From Ursus arctos (taxonomy: Eukaryota; Chordata; Mammalia; Carnivora; Ursidae), in contig NW_026622841.1 in assembly GCF_023065955.2 (NCBI RefSeq), positions 22,503,501-22,567,500 of the forward strand: DNA of 64,000 bases, read 5' to 3'. Below, piece after piece: positions 23,200 to 34,402 of the stretch; the stretch's first letter is position 1; every line of letters starts with the position of its first letter. A model generated the notes under the pieces. The model ran no database searches. It saw only the letters and a program-made list of their open reading frames with translations, and had not been told where the DNA came from. The translations under genes and the position numbers were made by a program.

Positions 23200-23893
23200 A
23201 TGGAGTTTACAAAAGTTCTCATCATCAGGATCTCCAGGCTCCAGATCCAGATTCCCTTCTCAGATGTGTCACCTGAAATGCCTCCAGCATGTATTCCTAA
23301 AGGTGGAGCTCACGAAACAGCCCCACCTGAGGGAAGGCCATCTAGAAGGCAGTTGAAGGGGTTCAGAACAAGCTTCCGCATAACATGCCACTTTGGCATG
23401 TGGATTATTTTGAGCTAAAGACAATCAAGGCCCAAAAGACTCAGAAAGAGCTTTTTACCTCCCTCTTAACTGCCTGTAAGAATTTAGATGGAGAGCCTGG
23501 CCCAGGAAGAGAGCTATCACAAGAGATCAAAGAGTGCGGTCTAGGTGTGGTAAGCTGGGGAGCTCTCAGCAGGGCTTATTTGTTCAAATTCTCCTCTGTG
23601 TCTCCTTGTCTCTGCATGGCATAGCGAACATTTGTTTACCAAACATTTGCTTTTCCCATCTTCCTGTGAATTGTCTTCCTTCCCTTCATAGCCCCAGACC
23701 CCTTCCCCCTTCTTAGCTCAGGGTGGCACATAAGCATCAATTGCTTATCTCTGAGCCTCTGATGTCTTTGTATGGCTACCATATGTACAAAATTAAATTT
23801 ATTTTTCTTCTATTAATCTCTTAGTTCAATATCATTAATAGACCAGCCAAAAGAACTTAGAAGGATAGAGTAAAAATGTTTCCTCCCCTACAC
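23200..23893 (+). mobile_element. Probable solitary retroviral-type LTR
   Basis: The 3' part has LTR character. A C/T-rich segment with CTTCTTAGCTCAGG is followed by CTCTGAGCCTCTGATGTCTT, an ATTAAA-type signal near 23792, TTCTTCTATTAATCTCTTAG, and a terminus GGATAGAGTAAAAATGTTTC then CCTACACAG. The layout (polyadenylation signal, then pyrimidine-rich U5-like block) fits an ERV1 or ERVL solo LTR. The 5' boundary and target duplication were not found. No internal viral region is present. Confidence 0.4.
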
Positions 23894-24100
23894 AGTGTTG
23901 CACAGTGATTATGGCATGGGATCCAGAGCAAGGGAAACTTGGCTATGAATGCAAATTCCACCATTTAGAATCTATCTGACTTTGGGCAAGTTACTTACTT
24001 ACTTAGCTTCCCCAAGCCTCAGTCTCCTAATCTTTGATGTGGGGATAATGGCACACAATAAGCTGGGAGGTACAGACTCACTTTGAGGGGGATGTAGCTG
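23894..24100 (+). mobile_element. MIR element
   Basis: Near-complete MIR: GATTATGGCATGGGATCCAG, then ATCTGACTTTGGGCAAGTTA, CCCCAAGCCTCAGTCTCCTA and GTGGGGATAATGG. Confidence 0.85.
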
Positions 24101-26104
24101 AAATCATAGACCTTGTTAGAATCAACCTCTCTTAAAACCTCCCCATTCAGGAGTCTCCAGAATGTCCATAGTTTCTGATAAGACAAAGGACAAAGAGCAA
24201 CATGATTTTAGGATAACCATCTAAGGGTTGCCATTTGAAGCCCCAACACAGCCTCTTGTGTCGGGCATCTGGACTAGAGCCAGAACAAGGGGGCTCAAAG
24301 AGGGTAGTTAATACGAATTTCAGAATTGAGGGTTAAATGCTATAGTTTGGCAGGCCCCCCATGGCACTAACTCCTACAACATCTGAGTAAAAGCCAATAT
24401 TGGGTTTCTCATGGTGAGAAATCTACTGAAAGCCCTTCTTGTTTGGACCTGGAGAGCAGGGAGTGCCAACAGGTCCTGCAGTAGCAACAGCAAAGAGAGC
24501 CACTTGGCATTAGAACATTCCCATACTATTTGTCTAGCCTGTGTTCCCCACCACTGCCTGACAGCCCAGTTCAGAGCAGGAGATAAAGACTGGCCTGCAG
24601 AGAGCTCATCTGGAAGGAGATCCCAGGGAGCAGTCATGAGGCACAGGGAGAATGGAACAGGGGAGGACGTCATCGAGTTGCCAGGGTTACAGGTAACTGG
24701 TGCTCCATCTCACTAAGTCCTTCTGGAGAGGCTTGTGAAATAGGTCTCAGAAGAGTCTGCCTGGCTAATGAAAGGGGGAAGAATCTATCTACTGACTCTC
24801 GTTCCCATTGGTCAGGGGTGACCACATGAGCATTAATTCCTGAACTTCTGGGTTGAGCTTCACATCCCAAGCCCAGATGTCAGAGAATTCTCAAGGTAGG
24901 AAATAAGACGTAGGAGGCTTAGGCCAAAAAAGGGGCTCCCTCTCAGTGCACGTACACAAAGCTGATTGAAGTCTGCTTAGAACTAGTCACTACCATAGGG
25001 GCTGATGCAAGATGTGGGTCCTAGAGGATTTGCAGTGTCCAAAATAACATCCATCCAGGAGGGTTTCCATGGGGATGAAAAGGGAGTGGAGAAATAGAAA
25101 CTCACTTAGCTCTGAACCTAGCACATAGCAAGTGCACAAAGCATATTGGCTGTTATGGCTATCAGTGGTATTATCACTCAGATCCTTTCCTTGTGAAATC
25201 CAAAGATATGACCTACAGAAAAGCAAGTGCTTCTTTCCCTCTGCTAGACAGCTTAGATCTTGGAGCACCTCCAGATCTGATGACATCCAAGACCGTGGAC
25301 TTCTAACTGCTCTGAAATGACCCCCCAGGACATGTCCTTGCAGAATGCTCATTCTCACTGTTCTTCCCCCACGGAAAGCCCTATTTGAAAATAACCAAAA
25401 GAGCACAAAACACATGTGCAGTTGAGGAGCTGGCTCAGAAGTGTTTGTACTTTTTGTACCCCTTTCTTTCCTCTCTCAAGAAGGCAGCTATTCAAACAAT
25501 GAGGTCATAATTACACAAAGATTTCTCAGGTCTAAATGCAAAGTAAAATAAATAACCCTCTGACTTGGGACCCAAAAGGGTATCCAGGAGAAAAATGAGA
25601 AATCTGACCAGCCCAATAAGACCAAGAACAGCTTCCAAGATGCAGCTTGAAAACCACAGGAGGCATAGTGATCATTCCCAACACTGTTACTCTGATGTGA
25701 AGAACTCATGTAAGGCATTTGATTTGAATTCAAAGTCAATAAAAACTTCAAGCACGAAGAAAGAGCCCCAATCCTAACCAGATAATTTATCCTCAAAACC
25801 CCCTTGGGATGCTCAGACTTTGCAATGCTCATTCTCTTTCCCCAGAGCAACCCCCTTACTTTTTCCCTGTGGCATGTAAAACAGCAATGAATAGGAGCAT
25901 ATGGGGAATGGAGTGTTCTAGTTAATTGAATTTTCTAGTTAAAGAAAGGCTAGTTCTTAACAACCCATTCTGTCCCATAAGTTTCCAAAACATCTGAGTC
26001 CACTTTCCTACAATACAAAGTGGATTCTAGAGGACAGAATGGAATCTTTGTTTTAGGATCTGATCTTGTCTAGATTTTAGGCCTTCTCCAAACAATTAAG
26101 AGAA
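24101..26104. other. Unassigned 2-kb stretch
   Basis: No repeat is recognised except a possible MIR 3' tail at 25100-25175 (GAACCTAGCACATAGCAAGT). Overlapping open frames on both strands (up to 141 codons at 24990-25415) show no domain or coding character. Confidence 0.4.
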
Positions 26105-26320
26105 GTAGTATGGTGAATAGGAGGTGAGACTGTTGAGAGTCAAACTTATATTCAAATCCAAAGCCTGTCACTTACTAGCTAAGTGATATGACCCAACTTC
26201 TTAACCTCTCCGAGCCTCCTTTTTTTATTACTTGTGAAATGGGGGTAATGATATCCACATCACAGAGGTTCCATGTGTCTGATAGACGTAAAACACTGAA
26301 TAAATGACAGCTTGTGATTT
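26105..26320 (+). mobile_element. MIR element
   Basis: GTCACTTACTAGCTAAGTGA, TTCTTAACCTCTCCGAGCCT and GTGAAATGGGGGTAATGATA follow the MIR consensus over most of its length. Confidence 0.85.
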
Positions 26321-26929
26321 TCCTTAGTTCGCTGTTTAGAGTTAGAGAAGATAAAGAAGGTGTAGATGTTGTTGAATCTGTTTTGATGCCAGGAGGCCCC
26401 CTAGGAGTTTCTCTACCAAAAAAAAAAAAAAAATCCACCAAACAAACAAAAAATATTCTTTGATATCTTCCTGTTTTTCTCTTACTTGCTTCTTTCTTAA
26501 AAACAAAAACGAAACAGAGAACAGAGAAAACTTAGCTGGTCTCATGAATTCGTGAATTCAAATGTCTTAAGGGTCTCTCAGCTTACCCTCTGTTTACTAC
26601 GCCTTATCTGGAGAGGAACAGAATAGGAATAGCTCCTATAGTTGTAGAACCAGAAGGCAGCTTCCAGTCCATTGTGGCTTATAAGACAACACAAGGCCCT
26701 ACCTGCTCAAATATACCCTCCCCAAAACCTGTCACATTACTTAAATCTCGTCTATCAAGGTTATCCCCTTGGGTCAAGGCTCTATAGAAGGCTCCATTGG
26801 TTGCCAAAGAGAGAAATTTCTTCGTCCAAGAGATTTGCTCAAGAATTTTACCAGATTAACTAGTATTCAGGAGAAGCCTTGGTTGTCTCGTGTCGCTTTA
26901 ACCTACACTCTGTCTAAGGTACCCTCATT
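26321..26929. other. Unassigned stretch with an A16 run
   Basis: An A run lies at about 26419-26433. Nothing else is recognised. Confidence 0.4.
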
Positions 26930-27720
26930 TATACCCGTGGCTTGGATCACCAACCTCAACTCCAGCCCAAGTAATTCTTCCAATGTCACACCCAGATATT
27001 CAATGGCTTTAACATCTCCAGTCAGATGTCTTAAAAGCACTTGGTAATAATCAGGCCCACACTATTTCCATACCCATCCTTCTCCAAGGTTCCCTATCTC
27101 AGTGATTGGCACCACTGACCATCCAATTAATTAAGTCAGAAACTTCAGACACATCCTTTATTAATACCTCTCCTTCATTTCCAAAGCACTAAGTCCTGTT
27201 GATTTTACCTTCTAAGGATCTCTTGAATCCCTCCACCACTCTGAATCTCCACTGTTACTCTTAAATCTAACCCAACATCAATGTCCTGCCTAGACATTCA
27301 CCATCCAAATGATACCCCTGAAGTCTGCTCTTCACACTGCAGCCATATCTTGTTCTTATATAAAAAAAATTAGATTAATCCATATCTCTCCTCAATTCAG
27401 ATCACTCTATGGCTTCCCACTGTTGCTAGGATAAAGTCCCAAATCCTCAACATGGCGAGTTAGGTCCTATGGGATGGGGACTCCACCTGCCTCCCCAGCC
27501 ACATATCTCACCACTCTTCCCCTCCTTTCCCTCAGCCACTCTTCTAGTTTCCCACACACACCATGCCCCCTCCCACTTAAAGGCCTTTGAAAACACTGTT
27601 CTCATTGTTTGAAATGCTTTTTCAATCCTATTTCTCTTCATTTAATTAATTCCCGATCAAGTCCCAAATGTTACCTCAAACCACACTTCTTTTAAAAATC
27701 TCCCATGATCCTCAAAGATG
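26930..27720 (+). mobile_element. Long L2 fragment (~790 bp)
   Basis: Collinear with L2 3' ORF and UTR: CTCAGTGATTGGCACCACTG, CTAAGTCCTGTTGATTTTAC, CACTGCAGCCATATCTTG, TATGGCTTCCCACTGTTGCT with AGGATAAAGTCCC, and TTAAAGGCCTTTGAAAACAC. The frame is destroyed. It is the longest L2 here. Confidence 0.75.
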
Positions 27721-27804
27721 AACAGTGATTTGGTGAGGAGGGTAGGGTATATAACCATTGGAGGATATATTAGAACTGACTGGAGAATTTTTCAAAATAT
27801 ATGT

Positions 27805-28004
27805 ATATTGAAAGATTTATTTATTTATTTGAGAGAGAAAGAGAGAGTAAGAGAAGGGTCAGAGAGAGAGAATCTTCAAGTAGAATTCCTGCTGAGTGCA
27901 GAGCCCAACACAGGGCTCAATCCCACAACCCATGAGATCACAACCTGAGCCAAAACCAAGAGCTGGACACTCAAAAAACTGAGCCACCCAGGCCCCCAAA
28001 TATA
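27805..28004 (-). mobile_element. CAN-SINE, minus strand, older type
   Basis: On the minus strand it reads GGGGGCCTGGGTGGCTCAG then TTTTTTGAGTGTCCAGCTC, with an (AAAT)n tail. A 16-bp target duplication with one mismatch (TTTTCAAAATATATGT at 27789, TTTTCAAAGTATATGT at 28005) flanks it. Confidence 0.95.
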
Positions 28005-28059
28005 TTTTCAAAGTATATGTGCCTCCTGACTCTGCCCTAATCTCTCATTCATATTCTCT

Positions 28060-28106
28060 CTCCCCCCCCACTCCCCCCCCACACACACACGCATACACAC
28101 ACATGC
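28060..28106. repeat. Poly-C/CA low-complexity tract
   Basis: Two runs of about eight C separated by ACT, then (CA)n with GCATACAC interruptions. Confidence 0.85.
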
Positions 28107-28364
28107 GTTACCACTATCACCGGATTCTTATTTGATGTTCTCATATGCCCCAGTTATGATACCATTAATTGGTAGTATTATTATTAGCCATTATTGTGAA
28201 TGGGAGTGTGTTATGAGCCTCAGAAGCATGGAAGTGAAAGAAAATTGAGGATAGTCTGCAAGATGCCTTCCCACTGCAGATCTGTAATTCTCTGGGGTGC
28301 AAAATATTATGCTCGGACCCAGTCAGCACTCCCCTGGAAGTGCAGGGCATTAACACGGTAGAGC

Positions 28365-28551
28365 TGGAATTGCCAGATAAATGACAGGATACCAGTCACA
28401 TGTGAATTTCAGATAAACAACAAATCATTTTTTAATATTGGTATGTCCCATGAAAAACTGAAGACATGCTTACATTAAAAAGTTTTTTGTTGTTCATCTA
28501 AAGTTCAGAGTTAGCTGGTATTCTATACTTTGATTTGCTCCGTCTGACGAC
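28365..28551. mobile_element. Palindromic DNA-transposon MITE (MER53-like)
   Basis: Left arm: TGAATTTCAGATAAACAACA then TCATTTTTTAATATT, GGTATGTCCCATG. The right arm is its imperfect reverse complement: GACATGCTTACATT, AAAAGTTTTTTGTTGTTCAT, CTAAAGTTCAGAG. Total ~187 bp, nearly one long inverted repeat. The name is from memory. Confidence 0.7.
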
Positions 28552-28850
28552 CTTACATGGGGTAAATCTTTGATAAATGGGACAAAGGTGCTGGTTAAAT
28601 TCTTCTCAAGGAATGTCCTGAGACGCAGTACCTCATACAGCATGACGTGTCCCACAAGATCAAGAAACCAGAAGCCCTAGACAGCAAGCAGTAGCTGGCA
28701 TCACTCACATCACGTCAGCTCCCTTCGCCTCCTGACTCACCACCCTTCTCCCTTGCTCATGCTTCCCTGAGTGCAAACTCCCTAAGCAGCTTTGACTTCC
28801 ATATAAGCTTGGGTCTTAGGCTCTGCTTCCTAGGAAATCCTGCCCATCAG
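28552..28850. other. Unassigned stretch
   Basis: Nothing firmly recognised. Confidence 0.35.
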
Positions 28851-29330
28851 GAGATGATGGAAAAATAAACCGTGGTTTATGCATATGAGGGAATCCCACA
28901 TAAGAGTTAATATATACGAACTAGATTTATATATGTCAACATGCATAGGTTTCAAAATTGATATTAAGTAAAAACAGCAAATTGCCAAAGGACACATATG
29001 GTATTTTACTATCAATATCTCTTTTAATACATAGAACAATACTTATACTGCTTATGGAGTATGTAAAATATAGTAAAGTATAAAATTATGGATGAAAACA
29101 AAAATGAACTTGAGGATGTTGGTTATCTCTGGTGAAGACAAGAAGGAGAAGGGACAAGCATGGGGATGGATGTAGAAAGATCTTAAATGTAACGTTTCAT
29201 TTCTTAAAGAAAAAATCCATTGGAAGCAAATATTGCAAACTGTGAGTATCTCTGAAGTGTAAATGGTGGGTATACAGTACATACATCCTTGTATTTTTCT
29301 GTATGGTCTGCATTTCGTAATCTTAAAAAC
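28851..29330 (+). mobile_element. Old L1 3' end
   Basis: GGTTTATGCATATGAGGGAA, TGTCAACATGCATAGGTTTC, GTTGGTTATCTCTGGTGAAG and TTTCTGTATGGTCTGCATTT match the layout of an ancient (L1ME/L1M4-like) 3' UTR. Highly diverged. Confidence 0.55.
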
Positions 29331-30170
29331 CTAATTCCATTTAAAATCAGCTGCTTCTAGCTTAACAAAGGACAAAGCAAGTAGAAATTGATTTCAGCTA
29401 CATTACAGCAGACAAAAGAAAAGGTGAGACACCAAAATTTAATTGCCCAGAGAGAATGTGGCATCTCTCTCTTTTTATCTCTCACCTAGCATCCACAGAA
29501 CACCTCTCAAGCATAGGCACTTTGGAAGAGATAATTGTATGTAAAACGGCCTAGTACTAAAAAGTTGAAAATCTGGGTGGTCCTACTTACAAAAGAATTG
29601 TATTCTAAATATTTATTTATAAGTCTGTTGGTTAGAATTAAAGCCTCAAGGAAGATTTCCCCATAGGGAAAAAAAAATTGTTATCAACTGTGGTTAAATT
29701 CTTAAGTTAGCCCTCAAAAGTCCTATTTGTTCTATAATATAAAATCATTGAATTCCAGGGGTGGAAGGAATCTTAACATAATTGAAATTCTGCACATTTG
29801 CAATGAAAAATAGTAGAAAACAAGTTTCGAAACTGGTAATGAAACAGCACAGAAAAACAATAGAGTTGAATAAGAAATAGCTTTTTTCATTATCTTGAGT
29901 GCTGAAGTTTGAGGACAAGAAGAACTAATTAAAGGCAGGTTGGAAAGCAAGGGAAGCTTGCAGAAACTGAGGGGGGTGTTGTGGGCATTCCAAGGACTTT
30001 TAAGGTTGATAGCACTGGCTTTCTTGTCATGTACACTTTCTACATTACTTTAAAAAAAGAGCTGTTACTTCCCTTGAAAGTCAAGTTATCACGGATGGTC
30101 TTCTACACACTTTTCTACCATAATTAGGAATCTATGATTCAATGAATTGCGACCAGAAAAGACAGTGTGT
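29331..30170. other. Unassigned stretch
   Basis: Nothing recognised. Confidence 0.4.
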
Positions 30171-30185
30171 GCATATGTGCTTGTG

Positions 30186-30216
<31 letters not shown>

Positions 30217-30254
30217 CTGTGTGTGTGTGTCTGTGTGTGTGTCTGTGTGTGTGT
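30171..30254. repeat. (TG)n microsatellite with periodic TC interruptions
   Basis: About 80 bp of TG repeat. CTG interruptions near its 3' end recur at about every 14 bases. Confidence 0.95.
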
Positions 30255-30478
30255 TAAAAAGATTGCTTTAGGGGCTCTCAGCTAAATTCTGAGTGGAGCA
30301 GGGAAGGAAAAAGAACCAGCTGAAATGTACCATGGTTTTAGCATAATCCTCCTAAGGGAGGAAAAAAATAAGAAACAAACATAGATCATACATGCCCTGC
30401 ACTAGCCACCAGGTATGTGACTGGCCAGAGACAGTATAGCTGTGGTTTGAGCAGAAACCAAGTACAAAATAAGCACAC
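30255..30478. other. Unassigned stretch
   Basis: Nothing recognised. The last 15 bases may be a target duplication of the next L1. Confidence 0.35.
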
Positions 30479-31077
30479 ATTCCTCAAAAACTAAAAACAG
30501 AATTAGCACATGATCCAGCAATTCCTCCTCTGGGTACATATACTCAAAAGTATTGAAAGCAGGATCTCAAAAAGGTGTTTATAGCAGCGTTATTTACAAC
30601 AGACAAAAGGTAGAAGCAACTCAAGGATCCATTAGTGGATACACAAAATGTGGCCTACACATACAATGGAGTATTATTTGGACTTAAAAAGAAAGGAAAC
30701 TTTAACCCATGCTACAATATGGGTGAACCTTAAGGACATGATGCGAAGTGAAATAAGCCAATCACCAAAAGACAAATACTGTGCGATCTCACTTATATGT
30801 GGGACCTATCCTAGTCAAATTCATAGAGACTGAAAATAGAATGGTGATTGCTAGGGCCTGGGGGAAAGAGGAATGGGGAGTTATTGTTCGATGGGTATAG
30901 AGTTTCTGTTTTGCAAGATGAAAAGCATTCTGGAGATGGGTGGAGGTAGTCGTTGCCCAACAGTATGAAGGTACTTAACACTACCGAAACGTGCGCTTAA
31001 AAATGGTTAAAATGGTAAATTTTACGTTATGTGTATTTTACAACAATTTAACATTAAAAAATAAATAAAGACTAAAG
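30479..31077 (+). mobile_element. 5'-truncated L1 (end of ORF2 plus 3' UTR)
   Basis: ORF2 C-terminal pieces include MWPTHTMEYYLDLKRKE and MRSEISQSPKDKYC. The 3' UTR has GGGGAGTTATTGTTCGATGG and AAATGGTTAAAATGGTAAAT. A loose 15-bp target duplication is possible (ACAAAATAAGCACAC at 30464, ATAAAATAAATACAC at 31078). Confidence 0.88.
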
Positions 31078-31184
31078 ATAAAATAAATACACCACAGTGT
31101 TGGGGAGATGTTGGTGGGGCAAATGGAGTGGCCTCGAGGAAGACGAAAAAGGGACTGAGAGCTATAATAATGTCGGGTGAAGTC

Positions 31185-31425
31185 AGCAGCAGGACAATCG
31201 CCACTTCCACTCACACAGCACCTGCTGTTTTCTCTTCTTCACATTTATTACCACTGCAATCAGGTATTTGCACGGCAACGTTTTAGCATCTCTCTCCTCT
31301 CTCCTCTGAATCCCAAGGTCAATGAAGGTAGGAGCCACATCTGCTGTGCCCACCACTCTACCTACCAGGCCATCATTATTGAGTGACACTTCATGAGACT
31401 TAGTTATGGAATGAATGCATTTGTC
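31185..31425 (+). mobile_element. L2 3'-end fragment
   Basis: GTAGGAGCCACATCTGCTGT, CCCACCACTCTACCTACCAG and TATTGAGTGACACTTCATGA follow the L2 terminus. The long minus-strand open frame over this interval is therefore not a gene. Confidence 0.6.
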
Positions 31426-32099
31426 ACTGCAGAAATAACCATTCCCTAAAAGTCCAATTATAGTAAAAGACAGCAATTCAAAAGATAGAATATAATGAAA
31501 CAATAAATGCCACACATGATAAGACATGTGAGTACCAAAGTAAGCAATGGCACTGTGTCTTGGGAAGTTTGCATGGAGAAGGAGGAAGCTGACTTGAGCC
31601 CTAATCCTCCCCTGCTCCACTCTGCGTGTGACACCCAGCTGGGCTGTGGACAGTTCACTGCTATTCCATGCTGAATATGACCCACTTGCCAATAATTAAA
31701 TACAGATAATTGTACTTGCAAGGTCTTCTGATTTTGTTTGCAAAGTTTCTCTTTTGTCCTGTGGGTTTGTGATTAAATAGGAGAAAACTAACATGATTAA
31801 TAGGATCTTAAAGTTCTGATTCTGCAAATATCAATTTCTCTGAGCAGCACCTACTCCCTCTTTTAAATTGGCATGGCCCTAACATTAAACTTTTTGGCAT
31901 TTGGGCCTGATGAATTTCTAATAAAGTAAACTGAAGCTCTTTATAAATAAAATATATATATATGATGAGAAGAGCACCTTGAATTTATACAACAGCTCCA
32001 AAAAGGGTGCTTCATTCATCTACCAAAAGAGAGAGAGGGAAATAAAAACTCTCTTTGTGTAACAAATGGATAAATACAAGTAGTAGTATTATCCTTGGC
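31426..32099. other. Unassigned stretch
   Basis: Nothing recognised. Confidence 0.4.
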
Positions 32100-32220
32100 T
32101 ACAAAATGAATACAAGAGGCAAAGAAAAGTCAGGCAACTTGCCCAAGGTCACTCTGGAAGTCAGTGATGGAGATGAGAAAAGAACCCAGGCTTCCAGGCT
32201 CCTGGCCCAATGCATTTCTC
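32100..32220 (-). mobile_element. MIR fragment, minus strand
   Basis: GGCAACTTGCCCAAGGTCAC and AAAGAACCCAGGCTTCCAGG are the antisense MIR core. Confidence 0.75.
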
Positions 32221-32819
32221 CCAGGGCAATAAATCACAAGAGTGGTTAGGTTTCTAGATTCGCCAGATGTTGCCATCCCCTCAACGTCCTTGTGCTGCCA
32301 CCCAACGCTTTCACATTTTTTATGGAGTTAGATGAAAGTTTCCCTCCTCCTGACAGCTTTATTACCACAAGAAACCATTATCTTCCTCTAACTTAGAAAG
32401 TTATATGCAATTGTTGGTGCAGTAACCAACAGGAGTCAAAGACATTTCTGTGATTGATGCACCCTTCAGTGGAAAACAGCTGAAAATATTAATGCTTTGA
32501 TATTCCCATTTTTTTTCAGGCCTAAAGGTTAATCAGTTGACAATGTTACGCAGAGAGTCTTTTTAAAAGTCCAACAACAAAGAATCCGTGTAAGTTGGAG
32601 AACACTTCTGAGGCTAGGAAGAGTTGTTAATCCCCAGAAGAGAAGTTTGAACAAAGTGGGGAAATGTAAGCATTGTTAAATTCACAGGACGGTTTGGTGG
32701 CCCTTCATTCAGATGCAGGAGTCAGAATGGAAAGAGCACCAAGCAGGACTAAAATTGCTTAAGTACAATTGCCGGTCCAAAGGGAAGAAAAAGAAAACAT
32801 ATGAAAACTATAGGAAAAG
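32221..32819. other. Unassigned stretch
   Basis: Nothing recognised apart from a bounded splice-site-like pair at 32517-32595, discussed in the findings. Confidence 0.4.
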
Positions 32820-32895
32820 GAAAGATATTTAAAAATGAAGAAAGAAGAAAGAAAGAAGAGAAATATAAAAAGAAAGACTAAAAGAAAAGAATGAA
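32820..32895. repeat. Purine-rich (GAAA)n-like tract
   Basis: Imperfect AAAG/GAAA repeats, almost pure A/G. Confidence 0.8.
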
Positions 32896-32954
32896 GCATA
32901 TATTAGTAGTAAACAATTGTTATAATATTTACAGCTTATAAAAGGCTTTCAAAA

Positions 32955-33085
32955 TTGCTCAAAATTCCTGCACAGTAGATAACATCAGCCCAGTTTGAAG
33001 AATGAGGCTCAAATGCCAAAGATCAGAAAGTTAGGAAACAGAAGACAAACTCAAATACAGGACCCAAGGAAGCTTGGCCTAGGTC
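32955..33085 (-). mobile_element. MIR fragment, minus strand
   Basis: CAGCCCAGTTTGAAGAATGA, GGCTCAAATG and ACTCAAATACAGGACCCAAG are antisense MIR. Confidence 0.6.
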
Positions 33086-33630
33086 ATATAAGGGGGAATT
33101 AAGCCTAGACTCTGGTTGTGGCCCCAGGGACAATGTGGGAACCCTCAGCTACATACCATAGTATAAAGAACCCCAAGAGCCTTCACTCCAAACCCTGCAT
33201 AAGTTCCACCTTCTCCAAGAAAAAAAGGTTAAGAGGAGGATAGCAGGGAGGCCTACTTCCTCAAAAATGAAAAAGAATAGAATAGAATTTTAAGTGTTCT
33301 GCTTCCGAAAGAACAGCACATGAAAAGATACTGTGGCATAAAATGATGTCCACTATTACACAGCATGAAAAGTAATCAGCCTGAGTGAAGCATACGGCAA
33401 AAAATGTCAAATAGAAGATGATTCTGGCTAAGTGGTTGAGTGATGGGTCTGGGAAGGCCTTATGAACCACACTAAGGAGCATAAAGTTTATCCTATTGGC
33501 AGTGGGGAGACTTCAAAGTTTAAAGACAAGAAGAAGCATTGCAAATGACATCATCAAATCTGTTTTGAAAAAAATAACCCTGACTGCAATGTGGCAGAAA
33601 AGAACAGTGTCTATGAAATAAGAATGGGGC

Positions 33631-33832
33631 GAGGGGCGCCTGGGTGGCACAGCGGTTAAGCGTCTGCCTTCGGCTTAGGGCGTGATCCCAGCGTTGTGGG
33701 ATCGAGCCCCACATCAGGCTCCTCTGCTATGAGCCTGCTTCTTCCTCTCCCACTCCCCTGCTTGTGTTCCCTCTTTCACTGGCTGTCTCTATCTCTGTCG
33801 AATAAATAAATAAAATCTTAAAAAAAAAAAAA
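33631..33832 (+). mobile_element. CAN-SINE, young bear-type
   Basis: GGCACAGCGGTTAAGCG head, GTTGTGGGATCGAGCCCC, CTATGAGCCTGC. Target duplication AAGAATGGGGC at 33620-33630 and 33833-33843. Confidence 0.97.
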
Positions 33833-33879
33833 AAGAATGGGGCAAAATTCAAGTGTGGAAATATGATCTTAAAGATGGA

Positions 33880-34017
33880 GGTGCCTGGGTGGCTCCATCA
33901 GTTAAGTGTCCAACCCTTGGTCTCAGCTCAGGTCTTGATCTCAGTGTCATGAGTTTGGCCCCACGTTGGGCTCCACGCTGGGTATGAAGCCTACTCTTTT
34001 TAAAAAATGAGAAAAGA
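33880..34017 (+). mobile_element. CAN-SINE, old short type
   Basis: TCCAACCCTTGGTCTCAGCT and GGCCCCACGTTGGGCTCCAC; ends after CTACTCTTTTTAAAAAATGA without the CT-rich body. Confidence 0.9.
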
Positions 34018-34191
34018 GGGGTGCCTGCATGGCTCAGTCGGTTAAGCATCCAACTCCTGCCTTCAGCTCAGGTCATGATCTCAGGGTTGTGAGATCAAGC
34101 CCCACGTCCAGCTCCATTCTGGGCATGGAGTCTGCTTAAGGTTCTCTCTCTCCCTCTCCCTCTGCCCCTCCAATCCCTCCTCTTAAAAAAA
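34018..34191 (+). mobile_element. CAN-SINE, older type
   Basis: GGTGCCTGCATGGCTCAGTC, CATCCAACTCCTGCC, a CT-rich body and an A13 tail. It joins the previous copy head to tail. Confidence 0.93.
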
Positions 34192-34207
34192 AAAAAAGGA
34201 CATTTTA

Positions 34208-34402
34208 TTTTTTAATAAATATTTTATTTATTTATTTGACAGAGAGAGAGAGAACAAGCAGGGGGAGCAGCTGGCAGAGGGAGAGGGAGAAGCAGACTCC
34301 TCGCTGAGGACAGAGCCTGACGCTGGGCTTGATCCCAGGACCCTGGGATCATGACCTGAGCTGAAGGCAGATGCTTAACCAACTGAGCTACCCAGATGCC
34401 CC
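34208..34402 (-). mobile_element. CAN-SINE, minus strand, tail to tail with the previous copy
   Basis: Inserted at the A tail of the preceding SINE. A 16-bp target duplication with one mismatch (AAAAAAGGACATTTTA at 34192, AAAAAAGGACGTTTTA at 34403) includes part of that tail. Confidence 0.96.

Noticed and set aside
24411..24716. 101-codon plus-strand frame containing CAG|GTAACT
   Set aside because: A donor-like site alone with no matching acceptor, and an equally long frame on the opposite strand.
24990..25415. 141-codon minus-strand open frame
   Set aside because: Composition is like random translation, a plus-strand frame overlaps it, and no splice or domain evidence exists.
31183..31692. 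Longest open frame in the window, 169 codons, minus strand
   Set aside because: Its 3' half lies on an L2 3'-end fragment. It has no domain or coding bias, and shorter frames overlap it on both strands.
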